A stretch of 64,000 nucleotides of DNA from Hydrogenovibrio halophilus DSM 15072 (GTDB taxonomy: Bacteria; Pseudomonadota; Gammaproteobacteria; Thiomicrospirales; Thiomicrospiraceae): positions 310,001-374,000 of the forward strand of contig NZ_KB913033.1 of NCBI RefSeq assembly GCF_000384235.1, in the 5' to 3' direction. The notes beneath the pieces are model-generated. The model had not been told where the DNA came from and ran no database searches. It saw only the letters and a list, made by a program, of their open reading frames with translations. Of the stretch, positions 9,260-17,224 are shown piece by piece; within the stretch, counting starts at the first letter, position 1; every line of letters starts with the position of its first letter. Position numbers and translations under genes: made by a program.

Positions 9260-10525
9260 TCAGAACAAATCGATCTCGCCTTCGTCCATGGACTGCGACG
9301 ACACCCGACGCATCCGTTTGGACTCGATTTCCTGACGCTCATCGTGAATGGTCTGACGGAACTCTTCCAGACGGGCTTTGTGTTCCTCCACCGTCTGCAC
9401 CGGATTGTTTTTGTTTTCTTCAATAAACTGACTGATCTGGTGTGAGAAACCGCTCAAGTTTTCCAGGTGGTTGAGAATCTGCTCAACCAGCTGACGCACG
9501 ATGTCTTCAAACTGCAAGGAACGCATGGCATTGGAGACACTGACTTCGATTTCGGAAATCACGCCCGACACATCGCCCAGCTTGCCGGAGATGCCGGCAT
9601 TCATGGCTTCCAGATCCTGCGTCAGATCCGTCACCTTGTCCTGAGAGGTGTGGGCTTCTTCCAGATCCTTTTCCGCGGTGTCACTGACCAGACGACGCAC
9701 ATGATCCACCGTCTGTTTGGCTTTTTCGGCTTTGTTGCGAATCTGGGCGTTGAGCTGATTGGAATTCAGCGACAGTTTGCGCACTTCGTCGGCCACCACC
9801 GCAAACCCGCGTCCGGCTTCGCCGGCCCGTGCGGCCTCAATCGCGGCGTTCAATGCCAACAGGTTGGTCTGGTCGGCAATGCCCTTCACATCTTCCAGCA
9901 GCACGAAAATGGATTCGATCTGATCGACCATGTCGTCGATTTTTTCCACTGTATCACTGCTGCGCTCACTGGATTTTTTGAGCAGGCCGATCAGGTAACC
10001 CAGCACCTCTTTGATTTCTTCCGAAAACTTTTCAATGCTCATGCCTTCGCCGGTGCCGCCCAGGTTGTCCAGAATCGCCACCACCATCTGATACTCTTTG
10101 GTGGTCTGCTCGTGCAGCCCGCTGAAGCTGTTGTTGAGCGTGCCAATGGCCTCGGCCACCAGGTCTTTGACCTGAAGCAGTTCGCCGCGCACCACTTCCA
10201 CTTCTTCGTCCACCACCGAGTCGATGTCGTTCATGATCACTTGCAGGGAATCGTCGATCACGCCGGCGTCAAAGTTGGCCGCTTCTCTGGCCTGAGATGC
10301 CACTTCCCGTGCCGGCACCGCTTTGGAAGACGACGCTTTTTCAGGCGACCCGCCTCGGGAAATGGTCGCGGCCACGCGTGCTTCGTGCGCAATGGTGAGT
10401 GTCCACACCACAGACACCAGCAATACCGAGATCAACCCAATAAAGGGGATCTGGACAAAGGTAAGGGCCACGGCTACCAGGGTCAGTAACCAGGGGAGCC
10501 AGTATTGTTTCAGGATTTTGAACAT
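9260..10525 (-). CDS. Methyl-accepting chemotaxis protein without periplasmic sensor domain
   Basis: Chemoreceptor of 421 aa. Two closely spaced membrane segments (about residues 8-46) leave no room for a periplasmic ligand domain. The signalling hairpin tip is at about 218-252 ([20 protein letters not shown]). Unusually, the distal helix contains FEDIVRQ (D341, Q345), a DxxxQ arrangement like the catalytic helix of CheZ, and the protein ends in EGEIDLF, close to the CheD ending EGDVELF. Start ATG follows AAGGATG. It lies 93 bp downstream of cheB and is probably co-transcribed with cheR-cheB. What it senses is unknown; it may respond to a partner or to membrane state. Confidence 0.9.
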   Translation of the reverse strand: MFKILKQYWLPWLLTLVAVALTFVQIPFIGLISVLLVSVVWTLTIAHEARVAATISRGGSPEKASSSKAVPAREVASQAREAANFDAGVIDDSLQVIMNDIDSVVDEEVEVVRGELLQVKDLVAEAIGTLNNSFSGLHEQTTKEYQMVVAILDNLGGTGEGMSIEKFSEEIKEVLGYLIGLLKKSSERSSDTVEKIDDMVDQIESIFVLLEDVKGIADQTNLLALNAAIEAARAGEAGRGFAVVADEVRKLSLNSNQLNAQIRNKAEKAKQTVDHVRRLVSDTAEKDLEEAHTSQDKVTDLTQDLEAMNAGISGKLGDVSGVISEIEVSVSNAMRSLQFEDIVRQLVEQILNHLENLSGFSHQISQFIEENKNNPVQTVEEHKARLEEFRQTIHDERQEIESKRMRRVSSQSMDEGEIDLF

Positions 10526-10618
10526 GGAAAAACCATCCTTGATTCAGAGCATTCGACTTAGCCGGTACAAAGCAGGCATCATGCCATAACCGCACCGGTC
10601 TGTTGTTGTAACGGAGGC

Positions 10619-11743
10619 TTATCCGGCTTTTTTGACCAGCTCGAGAATTTTTTCCGGGATTTTTTCCAGCGGCAGCACAAAATCCGCTGCACCCAAGTGC
10701 ACAGCTTCGCCCGGCATCCCCCAGACCACAGAAGTTTTTTCGTCCTGTGCGATGGTGGCCACGCCAATCTCATTGAGCTCTTTCAGCCCCATGGCACCGT
10801 CCGCGCCCATGCCGGTCAAGAGCACGCCCACGGCGTTTTTGCCCACATTCTGCACAACCGTGCGGAACATCACATCCACCGAGGGTTTGTGCCGATTGAC
10901 CGGCGGGCCGTCATTCAATCGACACAGATAACGGGCACCACTGCGCTCGACCAGCAGGTGCAGCCCACCCGGCGCAATGTACACATGCCCCGGCAGAATG
11001 GTCTGGCCGTCCGTGGCCTGCATCACCCGCATTTCGGAAATGGTGTCCATTCGCTCGGCAAACGGCTGGCTGAACGCCGCCGGAATGTGCTGGGTGATCA
11101 CAATGGCAGGCGTATTGGCCGGCAAGCGCATCAACAATTCCTTGATCGCTTCGGTGCCTCCGGTGGAAGCGCCCAGCGCAATGACCTTGTCGGTGGTGGC
11201 AAAATGTCGGTTGTGTGTCTTTTTAACGATGGCGTCCGTGTCGTATTTTTGGGGTGCCTGCAGTCGCGACTGCGGCAGCACCTTTGGTTTTTCCGCCTTG
11301 TTGGCGGCATAGCGGGCGTAATGGCGTTCCAGTTGAAGCTTGGTCACATGCGAGGCGGTTTTGACTTTGCGCCGGATTTCTTCGGCATAATCTTCAAACG
11401 TATGGGCCAGATCGATCTTGGGCTTGCTGACAAAATCCACCGCGCCCAGTTCCAGAGCTTCAAAGGTAATGTCTGCTCCTTTTTCCGTCAAGGTCGAGAC
11501 CATCACCACCGGCATCGGGTGCAGACGCATCAGGTTTTTCAGAAACGTCACCCCATCCATTCGCGGCATTTCCACATCCAGTGTCATCACATCCGGATGC
11601 AACTGTTTCACTTTGTCTCTGGCATCATAAGGGTCCGATGCGGTGCCGACGACCTCAAGGGCCGGGTCGGCATTGAGCATTTCGCCCAGCATTTGGCGCA
11701 CCAGCGCAGAATCATCCACCACCAGGACTTTGATTTTCGACAT
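10619..11743 (-). CDS. cheB: Chemotaxis methylesterase/glutaminase CheB
   Basis: Response regulator that removes methyl groups from chemoreceptors, 374 aa. An N-terminal receiver domain has phospho-acceptor D56 (TLDVEMPRMDG), then a linker (about 120-183), then the methylesterase domain with triad S193 (GASTGGTE), H219 (TQHIPAAF) and D315 (GMGADGAMG). These spacings are identical to those of E. coli CheB. Start ATG at 11743 (MSKIKVLVVDDS) is preferred over a longer in-frame form. It lies 33 bp after cheR in the same direction. Confidence 0.96.
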   Translation of the reverse strand: MSKIKVLVVDDSALVRQMLGEMLNADPALEVVGTASDPYDARDKVKQLHPDVMTLDVEMPRMDGVTFLKNLMRLHPMPVVMVSTLTEKGADITFEALELGAVDFVSKPKIDLAHTFEDYAEEIRRKVKTASHVTKLQLERHYARYAANKAEKPKVLPQSRLQAPQKYDTDAIVKKTHNRHFATTDKVIALGASTGGTEAIKELLMRLPANTPAIVITQHIPAAFSQPFAERMDTISEMRVMQATDGQTILPGHVYIAPGGLHLLVERSGARYLCRLNDGPPVNRHKPSVDVMFRTVVQNVGKNAVGVLLTGMGADGAMGLKELNEIGVATIAQDEKTSVVWGMPGEAVHLGAADFVLPLEKIPEKILELVKKAG

Positions 11744-11776
11744 ACAACCTTGGCTCCTTAAATCGTGCGGCAATCC

Positions 11777-12604
11777 CTAACGGATCTTCCGATAAATGGT
11801 CTGGCCCAGCAGTTTGAAACGGTCCGAGACCTTGTAAAGCGATTCGGAATGGCCGACAAACAAATGCCCGTGCGGAGGCAACAGATCGGCGTAACGTTCA
11901 AACAGGCGCGCCTGAGTGGTTTTATCAAAATAAATCACCACATTGCGGCAGAAAATCACGTCGATCTGTTCCCGAATCGGCCAGTCGTGCATCAGGTTGA
12001 TCTGACCGAAATCAATGATTTTCTGCAGTTCTGGCTTGACCTTGACCATCCCTTCGTGGCTGCCACGCCCCTTTAGAAACCAGCGTTTCACACGCTCCTG
12101 CGACACCCCTTTGAGTCGGTCCATTTTATACACCCCGCGCTGACCGGTTTCCACCACGCTGGTATCCAGATCCGTGGCCAGCACCCGCGCATCCCAACCC
12201 GACGGCACCGCTTCCTTGAGCACAATCGCCAGAGAATAGGGCTCTTCCCCAGTGGAACACCCGGCTGACCAGATGCGAATTTTTTTGCTGCTCTGATTGT
12301 CTTCCAGCAACTGGGGAATCACTTCCTCTGCCAGATACTCAAAATGATGGTTTTCGCGAAAAAAGAACGTCAGATTGGTGGTAATGGCATTGATCAGCTG
12401 AACAAATTCCACTTCCCCCTGGGCTTCGACAAAATCCAGGTATTGCTTGAACGACTGCTGCTCCAGAAAGCGAATGCGCTTGGCCAGACGGTTATAGACC
12501 AGGTTACGCTTGGACTCGTTCAGGTCAATCCCGGCAAAGTCATACACCAACTGTTTTACCCGCATAAAATCTTTATCGGTAAACTCAAATTCTCTCTGGG
12601 TCAC
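11777..12604 (-). CDS. cheR: Chemotaxis methyltransferase CheR
   Basis: Transfers methyl groups from S-adenosylmethionine to chemoreceptor glutamates. 275 aa with an N-terminal helical domain and a SAM-binding fold marked by IWSAGCSTGEEPYSLA and FCRNVVIYFD. Start is GTG at 12604 with GAGGT six bases upstream. It is the first gene of a leftward cheR-cheB-mcp unit whose -10 box lies about 45 bp upstream, next to a MITE. Confidence 0.95.
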   Translation of the reverse strand: MTQREFEFTDKDFMRVKQLVYDFAGIDLNESKRNLVYNRLAKRIRFLEQQSFKQYLDFVEAQGEVEFVQLINAITTNLTFFFRENHHFEYLAEEVIPQLLEDNQSSKKIRIWSAGCSTGEEPYSLAIVLKEAVPSGWDARVLATDLDTSVVETGQRGVYKMDRLKGVSQERVKRWFLKGRGSHEGMVKVKPELQKIIDFGQINLMHDWPIREQIDVIFCRNVVIYFDKTTQARLFERYADLLPPHGHLFVGHSESLYKVSDRFKLLGQTIYRKIR

Positions 12605-12647
12605 AGATTACCTCATCCCTTCATGGCGCACCATCGCAATTGGCATA

Positions 12648-12653
12648 ATTATA
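12648..12653 (-). promoter_or_regulatory. -10 box for cheR operon
   Basis: TATAAT on the minus strand (12653-12648). The expected -35 area (about 12671-12676) has no good match. The MITE starts at 12691. Confidence 0.35.
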
Positions 12654-12690
12654 GTTGCTCTGCTTTTGTCTTGCAGTTTAATATGGTCTA

Positions 12691-12851
12691 GCAGCCTGTC
12701 GGACTTAAGCCAATCGGCTGCAAAAATCCTGAGCCTGACCATTTTTTGCTCAATTTTTCGTTAAATAGCGAAGCTATTCGCCTCAAAATTGAACAAAAAC
12801 TGTCTCAAATCAGACTTTTTTCGCTTCGATCATTTAAGTCCGACAGGCTGC
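12691..12851. mobile_element. MITE copy 2 (161 bp)
   Basis: Same length and terminal inverted repeats (GCAGCCTGTCGGACTTAA) as the copy at 2495-2655. The two copies differ at 8 positions, all transitions. It fills most of the divergent gap between cheR and the fliK-like gene, ending 44 bp before the latter's start, so it may supply or replace promoter sequence. Confidence 0.8.
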
Positions 12852-12895
12852 CAGTCTTTACAAGAAATTCTTCGCGGTCACACTGACGAGGTCCT

Positions 12896-13954
12896 ATGGC
12901 TCAAATGCCCACTTCTTTGCCGCCCAATGCCGGTTCGCCGGGTTCGTCCGGCCCGGCGCAGCTCACCGTTCAGCCAGGCAAAGCCCTGCAGGATCTGGCG
13001 GGCCTGAAGCTGCAGGTGGGCAAAATCTACCCGGCGCAGATCGAGCGGGTCGAGGGTCAGAAAGTGCAGTTTACCCTCGCGGGCAAAGCCATGACCGCCC
13101 AGAGCAACCTGCCACTGCAGGCTGGCACCACCGTGAATGTCAAAGTCGCCCAGACCCAGCCGACCGTGGTCCTGCAAGTGCAGATTCCCAAAGACAATGC
13201 CCAACAGCTTGCCGCCCAGAGCGCTTACCGGCAACTTTTGCCGAATCAGACCCCGGTTAACCAGGGGTTGCAGCAACTGATGCAGCTGTCCCAATCCCCC
13301 GCCTTGCCAGCCGTGATCCAAACCACCCTGTCGCAATTGCTGGAACAACTGTTCCGACCGAATGCCAACCTGACGGCGCAACAACTCAAACACCAGCTGC
13401 AAAACACCGGCCTGTTTCTGGAAAACCGGCTGAGCCAGAGCCGACAGCCCCCCACGGCCGACTTCAAGGCCCGACTGCTGCAACTGGGTCAGCTGTTGCT
13501 GGGTCTGAAAGACAAAAACGCCGACATTGAACAACTCAGCAAAACCGTCAACCAAACCCTGAACCGCCTGACCCTGCAACAGTTGAATGCCGCCCAGAAT
13601 CCGCATTTGATCAACATCGAACTGCCCCTGCACCCAGATTCACGATTGAATCCGATCGAAATCGACATTCGCCGTCAGGGGGCCGCCCATGATCCACTCT
13701 GGGAAGTGATGGTCGCTCTGACCCTGCCGGACGGTCAGTTCAAGGCCCGGCTGATCTACCACCGCGAACAACTCAACGCCGGTCTCTGGGCCGATCAGGA
13801 CGCATTAAAGCAGACCCTGACCGAGCAACTGCCGGCACTGAAAACCCAGTTTCAGGAAGCCGGATTGCCATTGAACCAACTGTTCATCGCCCATCAGGAG
13901 CCCTCTCCCGATCAGGGCGCCCAGAAAGTGGCACTGATCGACATTCATATTTGA
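12896..13954 (+). CDS. FliK-like flagellar hook-length control domain protein
   Basis: 352 aa, rich in Gln and Leu, with no signal peptide. The last 110 residues or so (from about 240, including GLWADQDALKQTLTEQLPAL) resemble the C-terminal Flg_hook domain of FliK, which interacts with FlhB to switch export specificity. A small flhB-like gene sits 1 kb downstream (15000), a pairing known beside true flagellar genes in other gammaproteobacteria. The true hook-length fliK is probably elsewhere. Ribosome site GAGGTCCT precedes the ATG. A MITE ends 44 bp upstream. Confidence 0.7.
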   Translation: MAQMPTSLPPNAGSPGSSGPAQLTVQPGKALQDLAGLKLQVGKIYPAQIERVEGQKVQFTLAGKAMTAQSNLPLQAGTTVNVKVAQTQPTVVLQVQIPKDNAQQLAAQSAYRQLLPNQTPVNQGLQQLMQLSQSPALPAVIQTTLSQLLEQLFRPNANLTAQQLKHQLQNTGLFLENRLSQSRQPPTADFKARLLQLGQLLLGLKDKNADIEQLSKTVNQTLNRLTLQQLNAAQNPHLINIELPLHPDSRLNPIEIDIRRQGAAHDPLWEVMVALTLPDGQFKARLIYHREQLNAGLWADQDALKQTLTEQLPALKTQFQEAGLPLNQLFIAHQEPSPDQGAQKVALIDIHI

Positions 13955-14029
13955 TCTTGCATTGTCGTGTTCCCACACAAAAAGCGCCATAGCGAATAAA
14001 AAACGTCCCGCATGCTATAAATAACGCTT

Positions 14030-14058
14030 TTGACTTGTTAGAATCTGGGGCTTATTAT
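14030..14058 (+). promoter_or_regulatory. Candidate distal promoter of cheY-STAS
   Basis: TTGACT (14030-14035), 17-nt spacer, TATTAT (14053-14058). It would give a leader of about 200 nt containing a palindrome copy and a small hairpin. Confidence 0.4.
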
Positions 14059-14131
14059 CATTTATTGTCAAAAAATGAAACGGGCCTTCCTGACCCTAAA
14101 CAAATTCTCAGGGTTCGGAAGTGTGTTTTTA

Positions 14132-14143
14132 ACCAGGCCTGGT
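14132..14143. repeat. Iterated palindrome, copy 3
   Basis: ACCAGGCCTGGT in the 309-bp gap between the fliK-like gene and cheY, 177 nt after the former's stop. This is the furthest any intergenic copy lies from a gene end. Confidence 0.95.
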
Positions 14144-14188
14144 GATTTTGGCCTTCGTAAAAGCCAAGCGAAAAGCCGCAGAAAAATA

Positions 14189-14232
14189 ACCCCAAAAAGG
14201 GGTCGTGTTTTCGCTGGCGGCTCATGTATAAT
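14189..14232 (+). promoter_or_regulatory. Hairpin and proximal -10 of cheY
   Basis: ACCCC-AAAAA-GGGGT hairpin (14189-14203) followed by a perfect TATAAT (14227-14232), 31 nt before cheY. No good -35 was seen. The hairpin could be a weak terminator or an operator; the rest of this 309-bp gap shows nothing more. Confidence 0.35.
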
Positions 14233-14263
14233 GATACGAAAGTTTTAAATTGAGAGAGAACCC

Positions 14264-14623
14264 ATGTCAAAAATTCTTGCCGTTGATGATTCCAAGTCCA
14301 TGCGCCAGATGGTCAGCATGTCTCTGAAATCTGCCGGACACGATGTCACCGAAGCCGAAGATGGCAAGGTCGCACTCGACATTGCCCAGAAAGAAAGTTT
14401 TGATCTGGTCGTCACCGACATCAACATGCCCAATATGAACGGCATTGAACTGATCCAGGCCTTGCGCGGCAAACCCAATTACAAATTCACCCCGATTCTG
14501 TGTCTGACCACCGAATCGTCCGGTGATATGAAGACCAAAGGCAAGGAAGCCGGTGCCACAGGCTGGATCGTCAAGCCTTTCAGCCCGGAAAAGCTGCTGT
14601 CCGTGATCAACCGCGTACTCTGA
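14264..14623 (+). CDS. cheY: CheY-like single-domain response regulator
   Basis: 119-aa receiver domain. Acidic pocket D8-D9, phospho-acceptor D52 (VVTDINMPNMNG), switch Thr in CLTTES and conserved Lys in IVKPF. No output domain. It is followed 26 bp later by a STAS-domain gene. Together with the nearby cheA/cheD and cheR/cheB/mcp genes it forms an accessory chemotaxis set distinct from the flagellar-cluster cheY at 50816. Confidence 0.93.
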   Translation: MSKILAVDDSKSMRQMVSMSLKSAGHDVTEAEDGKVALDIAQKESFDLVVTDINMPNMNGIELIQALRGKPNYKFTPILCLTTESSGDMKTKGKEAGATGWIVKPFSPEKLLSVINRVL

Positions 14624-14649
14624 TACGGTCCCATTAAAGGAGCCACCTC

Positions 14650-14931
14650 ATGTCTGACACCACTCTGACACTGCCGGAAAACCTGACCATTCATCAGATC
14701 GAGGCGCACTTTGGCGGTTTCAAACTGGCCCTTGATTCGGATGCCGATGTGTTCAAACTGGATGCGGGTGAGGTGGAATCCGTGGACACAGCCGGGCTTC
14801 AGTCTCTGCTGGTGCTGATCAAGCAACTTCAGGGCGCGGGCAAACAGGTCGAATGGCTCAATGCCGGCGACGTCGTCACTCAGGCGGCCGAACGCATCGG
14901 ATTGACCCAGAAGCTGCAACTGGCTTCCTGA
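14650..14931 (+). CDS. STAS-domain protein (anti-anti-sigma-like)
   Basis: 93-aa single STAS domain with the conserved loop VDTAGLQSLL, where the Thr/Ser phospho-site would lie. Such proteins accompany cheY and cheA in some accessory chemotaxis clusters of gammaproteobacteria; their role there is not established. Ribosome site AAAGGAG. It probably shares a transcript with cheY. No cognate Ser/Thr kinase of the RsbW type is in the window. Confidence 0.8.
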   Translation: MSDTTLTLPENLTIHQIEAHFGGFKLALDSDADVFKLDAGEVESVDTAGLQSLLVLIKQLQGAGKQVEWLNAGDVVTQAAERIGLTQKLQLAS

Positions 14932-14980
14932 CCCCTCTCCTTTCCCTGTCTGGTGCCGCCGCGTCAGACAGAACGTTCTA

Positions 14981-14992
14981 ACCAGGCCTGGT
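14981..14992. repeat. Iterated palindrome, copy 4
   Basis: ACCAGGCCTGGT, extended to a perfect 16-bp palindrome. It ends 7 nt before the ATG at 15000 and occupies the place where a ribosome site would be. Confidence 0.95.
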
Positions 14993-14999
14993 TAATTTT

Positions 15000-15299
15000 A
15001 TGCCCTCTGAGACGCATCGCCCTTTGGCGGTTTCCCTGCGCTATGAAGGCGAAGGCGCCCCCAAAGTCACCGCCAAAGGTTACGGCACACTGGCCGAACA
15101 GATCCTTTCCGTGGCCAGAGAACACGACATTCCCATTCAGGAAGATCCCTATCTGGTTGAGCTGCTGGCGCAGGTCGAACTGGACAATGAAATCCCCGAA
15201 GTTCTTTACGAAGCCGTGGTGCAAGTGTTGATTTTCGCCTATCAGATTTCCGGAAAAACCATGCCCAAACCCGACCGCGACGATGCGTCCACACCCTGA
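15000..15299 (+). CDS. FlhB C-terminal-domain homologue (FhlB-like)
   Basis: 99-aa cytoplasmic protein matching the C-terminal cytoplasmic domain of FlhB/YscU, from AVSLRYEGEGAPKVTAKGYG onward, but lacking the membrane part and the NPTH autocleavage motif. Stand-alone copies can stand in for the cleaved FlhB C-terminal fragment in some bacteria. It has no visible Shine-Dalgarno: a palindrome copy lies directly upstream. The 3' end overlaps the acetyltransferase gene by 17 bp. Pairs with the fliK-like gene at 12896. Confidence 0.8.
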   Translation: MPSETHRPLAVSLRYEGEGAPKVTAKGYGTLAEQILSVAREHDIPIQEDPYLVELLAQVELDNEIPEVLYEAVVQVLIFAYQISGKTMPKPDRDDASTP

Positions 15300-15771
15300 C
15301 ACCCGCGTCCAGTGTGTTCAGGCCCCCGACCCGCGCTTTGTGGCCGCCAACCATTTTCTCAAACGCTTCCGCCAGACGCCCGCCCCGCGCAATGCCACGC
15401 TCTGGTGCGCGCATACGCCAATGGATGGCTGTGTCGGCGCGGTATGGGTCCAGGTCATGGATCAGACAAGCCTGTGGTTGCGCAGCCTGTATGTTCACCC
15501 TGAACATCGGCGTCAGGGTCTGGGGCAGACACTGCTTCGCCAGCTGCTCTCAGAGGTCGCCGTGCCCGACGAAAAAACGTTTGCGCCCTCACAACTGGTG
15601 GCGTTTGTGCCCAACCGGCCGCCCCACCTCTCGCCCTTTTATCAGGGACTCGGATTTCGGCCTGCCACCGCAACGACCTTGCCTGACAGCTTGCGTCAGC
15701 GCTGGCTGCGTACCCAGGCACAAGGCAAAGACTGGCAGCTTCTGGTTCTCGCCTTGCCCCCGGTTGACTGA
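15283..15771 (+). CDS. GNAT-family N-acetyltransferase
   Basis: 162 aa. The acetyl-CoA-binding core is seen in LWLRSLYVHPEHRRQGLGQT followed by LLRQLL, matching motif A (R/Q-x-x-G-x-G/A). A C-terminal FYQGLGFRP fits motif B. The substrate cannot be told. It overlaps the end of the flhB-like gene and converges on umuC. Confidence 0.85.
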   Translation: MRPHPDTRVQCVQAPDPRFVAANHFLKRFRQTPAPRNATLWCAHTPMDGCVGAVWVQVMDQTSLWLRSLYVHPEHRRQGLGQTLLRQLLSEVAVPDEKTFAPSQLVAFVPNRPPHLSPFYQGLGFRPATATTLPDSLRQRWLRTQAQGKDWQLLVLALPPVD

Positions 15772-15777
15772 AGGAGG

Positions 15778-17130
15778 TCAGCGCACGCGCATGAGTTCGT
15801 CCCAGCGAGTGGTGTAACGCCGGGAACAGCGATTGCGCTTCATTTGCCAGGGCCGCGTCCGCTCCCGCATGCCTGCGGCCGCCAACTGCACCGTGCCCCG
15901 CCCCATCTTCCGGTTCAGCGCGTCGAGCGTCTGCATCAGCGCCTCGGACGTGGCTGAATCGCTCTGCTGTGCGTCCGCCAGCAGACAATCATACTGAACA
16001 GGCCCATCCACCCGAATCTGAGACAGCGTCACTTGCACCTTATGGTAAGCGCGCCCGGGTTGCCACAGACTTTTCAACCCCTGCTTACCCAGCCTGGTCA
16101 GCCAGCGCGTGTCCTGAGTTGGCTGAACCAGTGGGACGGTGGTCTGTGCCTGATAATAATCCGGTGCATGAGGGTTGGTGCGAAGCATCACACTGATCGC
16201 CTGGCAGGTGGCGCCCTGTCGGCGCAGTTTTTCGCCTGCCCTTTGGGTGAAGGTGGCCAAGGCCTGAGTCAAATCGTCCCACTGGGTGACGGGCTGCCCA
16301 AAGGATCGCGACACCCGGATTTGCTGGTTCGGCCCCTCCGGGTCCAGCGCACTGAGACAGGATTCGCCGCGCAGTTCCCGCACAATTTTTTCTTCCCGAA
16401 TGGAAAAACGACGCCGGATCTGGTGCGGTTCGCACGCTTTGAAATCGCGCACCGTTTTGATGCCCATGTCTCCCAGATGACTCGACAATCGCTGGCCCAC
16501 ACCCCAGATTCTGGACACGGGGACACTGGCATAAATGGCCTCACAGGCGGCGGGGCTCAACGCGGTCAGATCGAGCACGCCCTCATACCCCCGATTGCGC
16601 TTGGCCAGATGATTGGCCAGTTTGGCCAGCGTGTGCGTCGCCCCAATGCCGATGGCCACCGGCAATCCCAGCCCCTGGGCCACGGCGGCCTTTATTTGCT
16701 GAGCATAGGCGGTGAAATCGTCACAGCGCACCCCGGACAGATCCAGAAAACACTCATCAATCGAATAAATTTCCTGCCCCGGCGCAAACCTGCCCAGCAA
16801 ACCGTGCATCCGCGCACTCATGTCGGCATAGAGTTCGTAATTGGAACTGAACACCGCCGCCCCCATTTTTTTCAGATAAGGCGCCACCTTGAAATAAGGC
16901 TGATACATCAGACTGTCGGGCATGGCCGCCTTGAACCCGCCTTTTCGTCCCAACTGGATTTTCTGATCGGCCAACCAGGCATCCAGGGCTTTGGCCCGGG
17001 CATTGGCCGCGACAATGCAGCCATCGTTGTTCGACAACACCACCACTGGCCGCTGCTTCAGCCAGGGCTGAAAAGCCTCCTCACAGGAGGCATAAAAACT
17101 GTTGCCATCCACCAGCGCAATTCTGGCCAT
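15778..17130 (-). CDS. umuC: DNA polymerase V catalytic subunit UmuC
   Basis: Y-family translesion polymerase, 450 aa (E. coli 422). Catalytic motifs are ALVDGNSFYASCE (D8) and YSIDECFLDLSG (D125, E126). Helix-hairpin-helix and little-finger regions follow, then the UmuC-specific C-terminal domain. It works with a cleaved UmuD dimer and RecA filaments. It is transcribed away from umuD across a 94-bp gap, unlike the usual umuDC operon. Convergent with the acetyltransferase gene. Confidence 0.95.
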   Translation of the reverse strand: MARIALVDGNSFYASCEEAFQPWLKQRPVVVLSNNDGCIVAANARAKALDAWLADQKIQLGRKGGFKAAMPDSLMYQPYFKVAPYLKKMGAAVFSSNYELYADMSARMHGLLGRFAPGQEIYSIDECFLDLSGVRCDDFTAYAQQIKAAVAQGLGLPVAIGIGATHTLAKLANHLAKRNRGYEGVLDLTALSPAACEAIYASVPVSRIWGVGQRLSSHLGDMGIKTVRDFKACEPHQIRRRFSIREEKIVRELRGESCLSALDPEGPNQQIRVSRSFGQPVTQWDDLTQALATFTQRAGEKLRRQGATCQAISVMLRTNPHAPDYYQAQTTVPLVQPTQDTRWLTRLGKQGLKSLWQPGRAYHKVQVTLSQIRVDGPVQYDCLLADAQQSDSATSEALMQTLDALNRKMGRGTVQLAAAGMRERTRPWQMKRNRCSRRYTTRWDELMRVR

Positions 17131-17156
17131 CCCTTGCCACCTTTTCAGCTTGATTA

Positions 17157-17191
17157 TTGTTACTGAAAAATCTTATCAGGCCGGGTATAAT
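17157..17191. promoter_or_regulatory. umuC/umuD divergent control region
   Basis: TATAAT (17186-17191) serves umuD. Overlapping the -35 area is CTG-N11-CAG (17163-17179), bounded by CTGA and TCAG. The classical LexA box is CTG-N10-CAG, so this is one base off and only a candidate operator. An A/T-rich stretch TGTAACTTTTTTCAA follows the -10. Confidence 0.35.
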
Positions 17192-17224
17192 TTGTGTAAC
17201 TTTTTTCAAAACAACGAGCCGACC

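Noticed and set aside
17163-17179. LexA box between umuC and umuD
   Set aside because: Spacing is CTG-N11-CAG instead of N10; kept only as a low-confidence operator candidate.
17102-17224. 41 extra N-terminal residues on UmuD
   Set aside because: They would overlap the umuC start and the promoter; homology to the GARPGAGR-type N terminus starts after the ATG at 17225.
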